Assembly (NCBI GenBank): GCA_024636855.1
Contig: JAGXGG010000098.1
Coordinates: 1 to 59,076 of the forward strand
DNA: 59,076 nt
Origin: Ignavibacteriota bacterium
GTDB taxonomy: Bacteria > Bacteroidota > Ignavibacteria > Kapaibacteriales > UBA2268
Direction: 5' to 3'
This document shows positions 1 to 8,673 of this stretch, piece by piece; the first letter of the stretch is position 1, and every line of letters begins with the position of its first letter. A program made the position numbers and the translations under genes. The notes beneath the pieces were generated by a model. The model was not told where the DNA came from. It saw nothing but the letters and a program-made list of their open reading frames with translations, and ran no database searches.

Positions 1-1
1 A

Positions 2-1312
2 ACTTATGAATTTTTTGTTAGTAATGTAATCAAGAATCATCCGACTTCAATTAATGCAAATTTGAATTTAGATATTTCAGATGCTAAATGGAAAATTGCT
101 AATGGACTTTTTGACCCCATATTAAGTGCGGACTATGATGATAAATATTATGATGAAAAACAGTATTTTCAGATATTTAGATCTAGTTTACAACTACCTT
201 CTTATTTAGGTTTATCATTCAATGCAGGATACGACAATACAAGAGGAATATTCCTTAATCCAGAGAATGACACACCTAATAACGGACTTGGATACTTAGG
301 AGTAGAAGCAAATTTACTACAAGGTTTATTGATAGACGAAAGACGAACGGCAGTAAACCAAGCAGAAATATTTGAGAATATCGCTGCTAACAGAAGACAA
401 ATAGAGATTAATGATCTAATATTGAAAGCATCTCTTGCTTATTTTCAGTGGCAAGCAGCTTTTGAGTATCAATCTATATTAGAAGAAAGCGTTGGTTTAG
501 CCAGCGCATATTTTGATAATAATTTACAATCATTTATATATGGTGATAAGCCGGCGATTGATACTTTAGAATCGTTCCTTGTCTTGCAAGACCAACTTAT
601 CTTTCTGCAATCGAATAAAGTTGATTTAATTAAAGCCAGAAATAATTTGAATAATTTTAATTGGGACCAAAGCATAGTAAACCCAATTGAAGAAAATACA
701 ATTCCAAGTAGGATAAGACCTTTAGAAAATGACAATCTAATTACTGATTCAATTACTTATACTGGTAACCCTATATTAGCTGAAAAGAAAAACAAAATTG
801 AGTTATTAGAAGCCGAAAACTATTTAAAGTCTGATAAGTTGAAGCCAAAACTTAAAGTAAAGTATAACGCACTTACAAGTGACATAAATAATAATATACC
901 TACATTCAACACGAATAATTATAAATGGGGTTTAAATTTCTCAATGCCACTTTTATTCAGAAGCGAAAGAGGTGAACTTGAAATCAACGAATTGAAAATA
1001 AAAGAAACTGAATTAGAACTCGCTGACAAAGAGAACATATTGAGAAACAAACAAATTTCCAATATTGAGACACTCAATATATTAAAAGATCAATTAGATT
1101 TAGTTTCTGAAAATGTAATTAGATATAAGCAATTGTTAGATTTAGAGTATGAGAAATTTGAGATTGGAGAGAGTTCTGTTTTCTTGATTAATAAAAGGCA
1201 AGAAAAATATATTTATTCAAAATTAAAAGTTATTGATCTAACAGTAAAATATAATATCGAAATATTAAATAATTTGATGATAAATAATCAATTAGAAAAT
1301 AAATTCAAATAA
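2..1312 (+). CDS. TolC-family outer-membrane efflux protein (5' partial)
   Basis: The reading frame is open to the window edge, so the true start and signal peptide are missing. The first visible residues include NHP and an A-x-G-x-FDP segment, the usual N-terminal signature of TolC-type outer-membrane factors. The rest is long alpha-helical heptad-like sequence (many E, K, N, L) interrupted by short beta segments such as KWGLNFSMPLLFR, which matches the periplasmic helical barrel plus membrane strand plan. About 437 residues are visible, so little is missing. The family forms the outer-membrane duct of RND or ABC efflux pumps or type I secretion. The inner-membrane partners would lie upstream, outside the window. 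The substrate cannot be inferred. Confidence 0.85.
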   Translation, partial: TYEFFVSNVIKNHPTSINANLNLDISDAKWKIANGLFDPILSADYDDKYYDEKQYFQIFRSSLQLPSYLGLSFNAGYDNTRGIFLNPENDTPNNGLGYLGVEANLLQGLLIDERRTAVNQAEIFENIAANRRQIEINDLILKASLAYFQWQAAFEYQSILEESVGLASAYFDNNLQSFIYGDKPAIDTLESFLVLQDQLIFLQSNKVDLIKARNNLNNFNWDQSIVNPIEENTIPSRIRPLENDNLITDSITYTGNPILAEKKNKIELLEAENYLKSDKLKPKLKVKYNALTSDINNNIPTFNTNNYKWGLNFSMPLLFRSERGELEINELKIKETELELADKENILRNKQISNIETLNILKDQLDLVSENVIRYKQLLDLEYEKFEIGESSVFLINKRQEKYIYSKLKVIDLTVKYNIEILNNLMINNQLENKFK

Positions 1313-1484
1313 GTCGTAATTTATTTCCTTTAGTTAGTACTCCTTACTGTGTTTATTCTGTTACTCTTGTCAAAGAGATGATAATATGGAGTTAGTTATG
1401 AATAATTCAATATATAATCTAGATAATCAGAACTCTAATGAATTACTCAATCCATAGAATGAAATAAGTTCTGAACATGAATCC

Positions 1485-1513
1485 AAATAAAAAGAGCCAC
1501 CCAAAAGCGACTC
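1485..1513 (-). terminator. Rho-independent terminator of the T9SS cargo gene
   Basis: On the minus strand, 30 bases after the stop of the 380-aa gene, GAGTCGC and GTGGCTC can pair (two G-U pairs) around a TTTTGG loop, followed by TTTTTATTT. Stem, loop and T-run are seen directly; function is inferred. Confidence 0.55.
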
Positions 1514-1543
1514 AAATTATAAAAACATTTTTATCAAATAATC

Positions 1544-2686
1544 TTATTCAATAATTATCTTATTCGAGCTAATTATCTTGCCATTAGAATCATAAGAATT
1601 CAACAAATAAGCACCAGCAGAAACAGTATTAGGAATACTAAAGTTAGTATTACCTCTCATCTCATTTTCTAGTACTACATTTCCAGCTTGATCAACTAAA
1701 ACTATATTAGATAAATTGAACTTAGAATTAGAAATATTCAAAATAGAACCAGATTTCACTGGATTAGGATAAACACTTAGTAAATTTATTACATCTGATG
1801 CTACTGAAGATTTCGCTTGAGATACATCTGTATAAGACAAATAACCTTCAAACATATCATAAGAAGCAACTGATACACCATAGCCAGGAGCATAATAATC
1901 ATAAGCGACATAACTGCCTGTATCACCTTGAGTTAACCCAAAGGCAGTCATTAGAGGAGGTGGTGCGGGTTGACCGCCTAAGAAAACACTATCAATATCA
2001 TTATATTCTGTTTTAATCATCAGAGCATCAATAGTCATTACCCCCCCGCCGAGATTAGGAATAGTCAATTTACCTGACCCAACAACTGTTTTAGTCTGAG
2101 TAACATAAGTAATAAACACTCCAGGTGTTTCATTTAATCCAAAACCTTCTACAGTTAATTTATAATATGTCGGTATATTATGACTTTCTGTCCAAGTTTT
2201 TTCCATTTCTATCGGGTATTTAATGAAATCTATTCTACCCTCAAAAGGGAAATTCCCACCATCTATCCTTAATTTATCATTTGCTCCACCCGTAATTTGG
2301 GTAATTGGATATTCAACTTCAGTTATCCTTCTTCCTATTCTCGCATATCCTTGATCATCATTAACATAGAAATCTTTACTATCAATGTCAAAATCATTTA
2401 GTCTGTATAAAGATATTCTGTAATTTACAGCATCTTTGTAAAAGTCATCCCCAGACGCATCAACAAAAGTCTGAGCAATGAAGTGGGTTGTAACTAAATC
2501 AGACAAATCCCAAGTTACGTCTTCACCTGTGGCAGGTGGTTCTAAATTAGTTCTATACTCTACGTGGCTCATAAAATCGTAGTCAGATTCTAAAGGGAAA
2601 TCAGCTTTATTTATAACAACCTGAGAAAAAGACAATTGCACACTTGCTATTAAAGTGGCAGCAGTAAGAAGTAAGATACTCTTCAT
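1544..2686 (-). CDS. T9SS type A sorting domain protein, unknown function
   Basis: 380 aa. The N-terminus (MKSILLLTAATLIASVQLSF, then SQ) is a clear Sec signal peptide. The last 80 or so residues hold the hallmarks of a T9SS type A sorting domain: a YPNP motif, then IVLVDQAGNVVLE, and a final strand ending in SNKIIIE. The mature central region (about 260 aa, beta-rich with many Y, D and G) matches no domain I recognise. The protein is probably exported through Sec, carried across the outer membrane by T9SS and anchored or released at the surface. It is divergent from the dioxygenase gene, with about 170 bp between the starts. Confidence 0.8.
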   Translation of the reverse strand: MKSILLLTAATLIASVQLSFSQVVINKADFPLESDYDFMSHVEYRTNLEPPATGEDVTWDLSDLVTTHFIAQTFVDASGDDFYKDAVNYRISLYRLNDFDIDSKDFYVNDDQGYARIGRRITEVEYPITQITGGANDKLRIDGGNFPFEGRIDFIKYPIEMEKTWTESHNIPTYYKLTVEGFGLNETPGVFITYVTQTKTVVGSGKLTIPNLGGGVMTIDALMIKTEYNDIDSVFLGGQPAPPPLMTAFGLTQGDTGSYVAYDYYAPGYGVSVASYDMFEGYLSYTDVSQAKSSVASDVINLLSVYPNPVKSGSILNISNSKFNLSNIVLVDQAGNVVLENEMRGNTNFSIPNTVSAGAYLLNSYDSNGKIISSNKIIIE

Positions 2687-2857
2687 TTATAAACTCCAAT
2701 TATGTTTAAAAAATCAACACCCAATATAGCAAATACCTGACATTTATAAAAGTCAATTGTAATTTTTAAGATAAGTAAACAGAAAATATTACGACTTGTT
2801 AATTCATATTATTTACTTAATTTATAGATAATACAAAGTTACTACTGAGAATATAAT

Positions 2858-3796
2858 ATGAAAAATAACTCTAGAAGACAGTTTTTAAAGAACACAACAC
2901 TCGCTGGGATTGCCATTGGCACTTTATCCAATAGCTCAAGACTTATTGCTGAAGAACCTGAAAAACAAAACGCTGAATGCGAAATCACTACTCTTGACTA
3001 TTACGGTGAAGGTCCATTTTACACTGATAACCCTCCAATAAAAGAAGATGGGCAAATCGCTAAAGAAAATGAAGTAGGGCAAAAAATACGAATAAGCGGT
3101 AGAGTAACCAACTTAGATTGTACCGAAATACTATCAGGAACTATAGTGGATATATGGCATGCTAATAATGCTGGGCAATATGATAATATTGGTTATAACC
3201 TCAGAGGTAAAGTCATAGCTAATGAGCAGGGTTTCTACATGTTTGAAACTATCTTGCCGGGTAAATATTTGAATGGTAACAAGTACAGACCTTCACATAT
3301 ACATTTCAAGATAACTCCTCCAGGGTTTCCTACATTGACTACACAGCTCTATTTCGAAGGTGATACTAGCATAGCCGAAGATGCAGCTGCTTCGCTCAAT
3401 AGTGGTCAATATGATGCAAGCCGTAGAATAATTCCGCTTAATGATGGGATAGATGGAGTAAAAGAAGGAACATGGGATATAGTAGTCGATGGTGATGGTG
3501 CAACTACTGGCATCAACGATCTACACATAAACAAAGGTATAATATATAGCGCTAGCCCTAACCCATTTACAGATAGTGTCACTATAAAATATGGTGTATT
3601 TAGTAACTCTAACGTCAGTTTGTTTGTCTATGATATAGAAGGAAGACAAGTTGCCAAATTAGAAGAACGATATTTGACATCTGAAAAGTATGAAGCAACT
3701 TGGTTACCAGAGGCTACATTACCTAGTGGGCATTATTTTGTAGCTATAAAAATCAATGATTTGCAAGTACATTACTTGAAATTAGTGAAGGGATGA
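2858..3796 (+). CDS. Intradiol ring-cleavage dioxygenase with Tat-like signal and T9SS tail
   Basis: 312 aa. Residues 1-30 carry SRRQFLK followed by a hydrophobic stretch, a classic twin-arginine motif. Residues 40-210 are an intradiol dioxygenase domain (protocatechuate 3,4-dioxygenase/catechol 1,2-dioxygenase fold). The four non-haem Fe(III) ligands are recognisable as Tyr108 (AGQYDN), Tyr143, His147 and His149 (YRPSHIHF). The family opens catechol-type rings between the two hydroxyls using O2. Residues 230-312 form a T9SS type A sorting domain (SASPNPF, then LFVYDIEGRQVA). Sequence therefore supports an extracellular or surface enzyme, perhaps acting on plant or humic phenolics. The physiological substrate is unknown. 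The downstream 524-aa gene follows after only 25 bp. Confidence 0.88.
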   Translation: MKNNSRRQFLKNTTLAGIAIGTLSNSSRLIAEEPEKQNAECEITTLDYYGEGPFYTDNPPIKEDGQIAKENEVGQKIRISGRVTNLDCTEILSGTIVDIWHANNAGQYDNIGYNLRGKVIANEQGFYMFETILPGKYLNGNKYRPSHIHFKITPPGFPTLTTQLYFEGDTSIAEDAAASLNSGQYDASRRIIPLNDGIDGVKEGTWDIVVDGDGATTGINDLHINKGIIYSASPNPFTDSVTIKYGVFSNSNVSLFVYDIEGRQVAKLEERYLTSEKYEATWLPEATLPSGHYFVAIKINDLQVHYLKLVKG

Positions 3797-3821
3797 TTAA
3801 ACTAAACTCAGAATAGAAAGC

Positions 3822-5396
3822 ATGAAAACAGTATTAATATATAGCATACTAATCTTACTTTTTCTCTCCTTAGGTGAGTCAAATGCTAATATTAAAAATG
3901 ATACATTATTCACTTCTCCAAATGAAAACACAGCCCTAGTCCAACAGTTTATCGATAGCTTAGAATCAGTAGATATGGACTATATAGTCCACGTCAAAAA
4001 AATAGATAATAGTACTAATCAGACACTTTACTCTAACTTTATTTTGTGGGCTGATATTAGTGTGAAGGAAGCAAATAAGTATGGGATAAAGGAGTTGGAT
4101 AATATATATATATCAAAGACGATTATTTCTAATATACTTGATACTGGTACATCCATAAAAAGAGATGAACTACCTGACTTATTTTATTTAATAAATACAT
4201 ATAAAAAACAATTATTTGGTAAGAAGCTATTAAAGCCTAGAGTATATAAAGGTAATTCAAATTGTTTATTAGATGTAGTTATTAAGAATAGGGATAATAT
4301 AATTAAGTTTTCAATACCTTGTGATTTTGATTTTTATTCTGATTATTATAATGATTTTTCAAAATCAATTTTTTATCCGATTTACTTACTTCTCGTTAGA
4401 GACCTGCAAAGTTCTATCGATATTTATGACTATGCTTTAAGTGAGGAAGATACTAAAATTATTCAGTTAAATAGAGAATTAACTATATATCTAAACTATA
4501 AGAAAAGGTTAGTAAAATTTATTAATGGAATAAAGAACGATAGTAATAAGTTGAGCAGTGAAGAATATACTGTTTATGTTCCACTAGTTGATAATGAAAT
4601 TTCTGATAGTCTATTTATAGATAGTCTTTGCAGAAGTGGTGTTAATAATATGATAATCGATTATAAAAATTTGTTTTGGAGCAGAGAAAGAGATACAACT
4701 ACTAATCCAACTAGTTCATTTACTGAAATTATTTGGCGAGATGGAAATAGTGATTATTTAAAATTGAAATATTTTGGAAAATATTTAATATCACCTACAT
4801 ACTTAATTCAGAATGAATTATTTATTTTTTTATCTGAAAATCAATACTTATTAAAAGATACTCTTTTTCTTAATAAAATTACAGATGGAGTAAAGAATTT
4901 TAATTTATGGGATAAGGAGCAAAAAATGATAGTATTAGAAAAAGAAGAAAAAAGAAATGATTTAATTAACTATCCATTACTTAAAAAAGATACGATTATG
5001 GTATATAGTGATATTCTAAAGGAGTCTATAAGCGATAATAATTGTGCTTCTGAATCATATAAAATCTTTTTTGACAAAATTGAAATGAATTTCTATACAG
5101 CCTCTTCACATAGACCTTCATATGATTATTGTTTTAAATATATATTTAAAGAATACTGTGATAGGGGATTTTACACTCTAGAACTTTTGATTGAAAAATT
5201 TCAACAAAAATTCAAAAAAGAAATTGGTTTATTATTTAAAGACTGCAAAACGAATAAGCTTGATAAAATACATGCAAAATTATTTTGGTTAGGACAATTA
5301 AAATACATTGAAAAATCTTTAGTTGAAGTCGATGACTATATTCTTGAATTGGAAAATGATTTAAAAGAACTCGAATCCAAAAATAATTCGAAATAA
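3822..5396 (+). CDS. Exported protein of unknown function
   Basis: 524 aa. It begins with a hydrophobic signal peptide (MKTVLIYSILILLFLSLGES). The body is rich in D, Y, K, N and I, with no repeats, no sorting domain and no motif I recognise. The C-terminal 70 residues are charged and probably helical (LELENDLKELESK). Two Cys pairs in the second half (for example NNCASES and YCFKYIFKEYC) could form disulfides in the periplasm. It follows the dioxygenase closely on the same strand and is closed by a strong terminator, so co-transcription is likely, but no functional link can be claimed. Confidence 0.7.
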   Translation: MKTVLIYSILILLFLSLGESNANIKNDTLFTSPNENTALVQQFIDSLESVDMDYIVHVKKIDNSTNQTLYSNFILWADISVKEANKYGIKELDNIYISKTIISNILDTGTSIKRDELPDLFYLINTYKKQLFGKKLLKPRVYKGNSNCLLDVVIKNRDNIIKFSIPCDFDFYSDYYNDFSKSIFYPIYLLLVRDLQSSIDIYDYALSEEDTKIIQLNRELTIYLNYKKRLVKFINGIKNDSNKLSSEEYTVYVPLVDNEISDSLFIDSLCRSGVNNMIIDYKNLFWSRERDTTTNPTSSFTEIIWRDGNSDYLKLKYFGKYLISPTYLIQNELFIFLSENQYLLKDTLFLNKITDGVKNFNLWDKEQKMIVLEKEEKRNDLINYPLLKKDTIMVYSDILKESISDNNCASESYKIFFDKIEMNFYTASSHRPSYDYCFKYIFKEYCDRGFYTLELLIEKFQQKFKKEIGLLFKDCKTNKLDKIHAKLFWLGQLKYIEKSLVEVDDYILELENDLKELESKNNSK

Positions 5397-5423
5397 TCCC
5401 AAGATAAAATTGGGATTTTTTTT
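5395..5423 (+). terminator. Rho-independent terminator
   Basis: AATCCCAA and TTGGGATT form an 8-bp stem around GATAAAA, followed by a run of T. The stem begins within the stop codon of the 524-aa gene. Confidence 0.85.
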
Positions 5424-5460
5424 ATGTTAGTATAATCGCAAAACATAAGTATAGAATAAT

Positions 5461-6471
5461 ATGAATCTCCAAAAATTAGACAAAAGACAATCTCTTAGAA
5501 AAATCGATCTTAAAAATGAGTATAAGGCTCACCTTTGGAAAAAGAACAAAAGCTATGTTAAGTTTATCGAATCGCTTAGCAATCATATTCATGACTATGG
5601 AATTAAGTTTATAGTTCTCTGGGAGAACTTGGATTTCTTTCTTGCTGTAAAGGATAAATATGATGATATAGATGATGCTAAAGAATTCATAGATAATTGT
5701 TTGGCAGAGATAGAAACAGACAATTATTCTTCTAATATCTACCACCTCTACAAGTATAGCGAACTAAAAGATATAGTTAACAATGCGTTAAAATCAGATG
5801 AGATTGCATCTACCCTTTTGACTTGTAGGTTTATAGTTTATGCTTCTGCTTATGATTTGTTATTCGAAGTAGTAGCAAAGGTGCTAGCAGGTTATACTTT
5901 TGATGTGGCTTATTATGAGACTACGAATAATATTATCCCCGTCAATCTAACTGGGATAGAGGATGCTCATAATCACTTCTCTGAGTACTTTGCATTTGAA
6001 AACGAGCAAGAATATAAATTCACACCTTATAGATTATACTCTGCCAATGAATATGTTCTCAACTATGATATTTCTGCTTTAGTAAGCATAGTATCCGATA
6101 TAACTGATGCTAATATATTGCTACATGGTCTAATAATACCAAGCAGAGAAGGTAAGATTTTTGATGAGCCAAGGGCTGAGACTGTTCTACCAGCTAAGTT
6201 ATTTGAATACGAAACCGAGCCATACATAGAGTACAGAGGTATAAAGATGGAAGTCTCTACTACTGATTTGCAGAAGGAAATATTTGTCTGTTCTCTATAC
6301 TTAGATCTGGATGATGGAATAATTAGAACTATATCTGAAAAACATGAAATCTCAGCTGAAGATGTAGCCCAATCACTAAAGTATTTACTTGGTAGAAAAA
6401 TCTATATTCATCCAGTTATAGAGTCATGGGCAGGCACTCAAATAGAGATTAGCTGGGTAGAAGTAGTTTAG
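5461..6471 (+). CDS. Conserved-looking cytoplasmic protein of unknown function
   Basis: 336 aa without a signal peptide or membrane segment. The N-terminus is basic (KLDKRQSLRKIDLKNEYKAH). The middle is acidic and helical, and the C-terminus has beta-type segments (EIFVCSLYLDLDDG, and a final QIEISWVEVV). I do not recognise the family and see no nucleotide-binding or catalytic motif. It lies alone between a terminator and the mscS-like gene, which starts 58 bp downstream on the same strand. Codon use and base composition look like the neighbours. Confidence 0.65.
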   Translation: MNLQKLDKRQSLRKIDLKNEYKAHLWKKNKSYVKFIESLSNHIHDYGIKFIVLWENLDFFLAVKDKYDDIDDAKEFIDNCLAEIETDNYSSNIYHLYKYSELKDIVNNALKSDEIASTLLTCRFIVYASAYDLLFEVVAKVLAGYTFDVAYYETTNNIIPVNLTGIEDAHNHFSEYFAFENEQEYKFTPYRLYSANEYVLNYDISALVSIVSDITDANILLHGLIIPSREGKIFDEPRAETVLPAKLFEYETEPYIEYRGIKMEVSTTDLQKEIFVCSLYLDLDDGIIRTISEKHEISAEDVAQSLKYLLGRKIYIHPVIESWAGTQIEISWVEVV

Positions 6472-6529
6472 GTAAACTTCTCAATTATTTCGTATATTAA
6501 ATACTTAATCCTAATCATAAGAGCAAACA

Positions 6530-7459
6530 ATGTTAGATCAACTAAATAATGTATTAGCCGAATTCAAGCAAATGGAAGCAAGCGAATTACTATTACAGCT
6601 TGGCGGTTTCGTCTTTTGGATGATACTTATTCTTGTAGTAAGTAGCTTGATAATTCGTAATGTGAACAAAAGAGTAAAGGCCAATTCGGCTAGATACAGA
6701 ACAAAGAAAATTGTTCGGTTTGTTAGTTACTTACTAATTGGATTAATTGCTATTTTCTCATTCACTGGGAATATGCAGCAATTTGGGCTATCATTGGGAT
6801 TAATCACTGCAGGTCTTGCTTTTGCATTGCAAGAGGTAATTTTGTCGATGTTCGGATGGATCGTAATATTCACAACAAACTCGTATAGTCCAGGTGATAG
6901 GATAGAAATAAACGGAATCAAAGGTGACGTTATTGACATCGGCGTTACTAAAACTACGCTTATGGAAATAGGAGAATGGGTAAAAAGTGACAATTACAAC
7001 GGGCGAATTGTTCAGATAAGTAATAGCTTTATATTCAAAGGTGCAGTCCGTAATTACTCAACTGATTTCCCTTTCGTATGGGATGAGATAATATTACCTA
7101 TTACATTCAATTCCGATTTGGAATTAATGAACCAATTAGTAAAAAAGGCAACTGACGAATATCTTCTTGATTACGCTCAGTTTGCCAAAGACAATTGGCA
7201 AATAATGGTAAAGAAATATTTGATAGAAAATGCCAATGTAGAACCAAGTCTAATGTTTGTATTGAATGATAATTGGGTAGAGTTTACTCTTCGCTATGTT
7301 GTGGACTATAAAAAGAGAGGCGCAACTAAACACAAACTATTTCATTCTATTTACAATTCTGTTATGAATAGCGACGGAAAAGTCTCCTTCGCTTCAGCTA
7401 CATTTGAGTTAGTCGGTATACCAGATTTGAAAGTGAAATTGGATAAACCCAATGAATAG
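6530..7459 (+). CDS. MscS-family small-conductance mechanosensitive channel
   Basis: 309 aa. Three hydrophobic segments (about residues 20-45, 63-82 and 86-112) precede the soluble part. The third is Gly/Ala-rich (LGLITAGLAFALQE), as in the pore-lining helix of MscS. It is followed by the conserved beta domain: YSPGDRIEINGIKGDV, then the TTLMEIGEWV and NSFIFKGAVRNYS segments. The family gates in response to membrane tension and releases solutes on hypo-osmotic shock, in the inner membrane. The protein is close to the length of minimal MscS. It is convergent with the next gene, with 23 bp between the stops. Confidence 0.88.
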   Translation: MLDQLNNVLAEFKQMEASELLLQLGGFVFWMILILVVSSLIIRNVNKRVKANSARYRTKKIVRFVSYLLIGLIAIFSFTGNMQQFGLSLGLITAGLAFALQEVILSMFGWIVIFTTNSYSPGDRIEINGIKGDVIDIGVTKTTLMEIGEWVKSDNYNGRIVQISNSFIFKGAVRNYSTDFPFVWDEIILPITFNSDLELMNQLVKKATDEYLLDYAQFAKDNWQIMVKKYLIENANVEPSLMFVLNDNWVEFTLRYVVDYKKRGATKHKLFHSIYNSVMNSDGKVSFASATFELVGIPDLKVKLDKPNE

Positions 7460-7482
7460 GTTATGAGAAGTAATGATTTGAA

Positions 7483-7971
7483 CTAGAAACTTACCTGCAA
7501 CCTAACTAAACTATGGTGAGTTAAATTAGTATATGGTAAGTATTTTGAATAATCTAGAAAGGAAGTTGTTACTTTACGGTTTATAATTTTTGTTTCTATT
7601 TTATGAGTTGAATAGCCAATAACTGTTCCTAAGACGAGGCCTCCTACACAATAGTAAGAAAAATAATCTCTTTCATAATTCAGAAAGACAGGTAATGAAA
7701 CGTATAAAGCTGCACCACCGATTGCTCCAAAAAGCAACCCTTCAGTAATATAAGTACCCTTTTTTAGTTGTAGTAATCGAACATCAGATTTAGGGATAGA
7801 CTTAGTTGTTTTGTTAAGGTAACTAGTATATGTAACTGTCGTATCATTCACTTCTATGTTTCTAGCTTCTATTACTTCTTTATTTAAAAGTACAACCTTA
7901 CCATCATAAGGTTTACTATACATGCTTACTTCAGAGATTAAAAGAATTATCAATACTAAAATAAATTTCAT
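7483..7971 (-). CDS. Small exported protein with glycine-rich membrane segments
   Basis: 162 aa. A signal peptide (MKFILVLIILLISEVSMYS) is followed by a 50-residue beta-type region (KVVLLNKEVIEARNIEVNDT, then KSIPKSDVRLLQLKKG). Two Gly-rich hydrophobic stretches follow (LLFGAIGGAALYVSLPVFL and YYCVGGLVLGTVIGYST). This plan, a short periplasmic domain plus a two-helix glycine-zipper-like hairpin, is common among small Bacteroidota envelope proteins, but I cannot assign a family or function. Confidence 0.6.
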   Translation of the reverse strand: MKFILVLIILLISEVSMYSKPYDGKVVLLNKEVIEARNIEVNDTTVTYTSYLNKTTKSIPKSDVRLLQLKKGTYITEGLLFGAIGGAALYVSLPVFLNYERDYFSYYCVGGLVLGTVIGYSTHKIETKIINRKVTTSFLDYSKYLPYTNLTHHSLVRLQVSF

Positions 7972-8039
7972 AATATCCAGTTTTTTATATCAATCCTGAT
8001 AGAATTGACAATTTAAGAATTTATCATAATTATTGAAAA

Positions 8040-8531
8040 TCAAAAGGTAAAAACCTGATTCTCATCATTTTTGATAGGAACTGCTATTTTGATAAAAGGG
8101 TGCTCGTTGATTTGGTGACAAGAATTGCAAGTAGCTGTCAATAACTCATATTCTTTAATGAATGCTATTTTGTTTTTCTCCTTAACTACTTCTTCCAATT
8201 CCTCTAATTGAGGGTATATCATCTTAACTGATTTGATATTCGAACTATTTACATGATATATTTCTACATCTACGAACCTTTCTTCTAGCTCGTGCAACTC
8301 GAAGTTAGCTAGTTCCCAATTCTCATTAATACCTGCTTTCCATAGCTTTAAGTGATGAGTTTGGATTGCATTCATCAAGGTACCTAACCCAGGTTTAAAT
8401 TTGTTTTCGTTGGCTGTTTCTAGGGATTCTATTTTCTTAGTTAACTCATCTACCCTATCTTCTAATTCATTGTTTGATTGGCAGCTGACTAACGTGATTG
8501 CAAAGATAGCGACTAAAATTCCGAATTTCAT
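8040..8531 (-). CDS. Monohaem c-type cytochrome-like lipoprotein
   Basis: 163 aa. The N-terminal signal ends in a lipobox (TLVSC, Cys17), so the protein is probably lipid-anchored. A short coiled coil (NELEDRVDELTKKIESLE) follows, then a helical region with His and Trp residues. Near the C-terminus is a single CNSCH, the CxxCH covalent haem motif. One late CxxCH in an all-helical protein resembles cytochrome c' or small cytochrome-like sensors. A redox or ligand-binding role in the periplasm is inferred; no partner enzyme is adjacent. Confidence 0.75.
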   Translation of the reverse strand: MKFGILVAIFAITLVSCQSNNELEDRVDELTKKIESLETANENKFKPGLGTLMNAIQTHHLKLWKAGINENWELANFELHELEERFVDVEIYHVNSSNIKSVKMIYPQLEELEEVVKEKNKIAFIKEYELLTATCNSCHQINEHPFIKIAVPIKNDENQVFTF

Positions 8532-8673
8532 ATTTTATTTTTTGTTTGAGTTTAATCTTTCAATATAGCCTGAAAGTTGACTATAACTAGAGTTTAAACT
8601 ATTTTGTAACCAAAGATGTGGGGAAAGTAAAAAAAAGTAGAATTTATTTAAAAATATTGAAATGAGTTATAAA

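Noticed and set aside
1386-1457. 23-codon ORF between the TolC-like and T9SS genes
   Set aside because: Very short, N/L-rich, with no ribosome site, no related sequence in the window and composition like the surrounding spacer.
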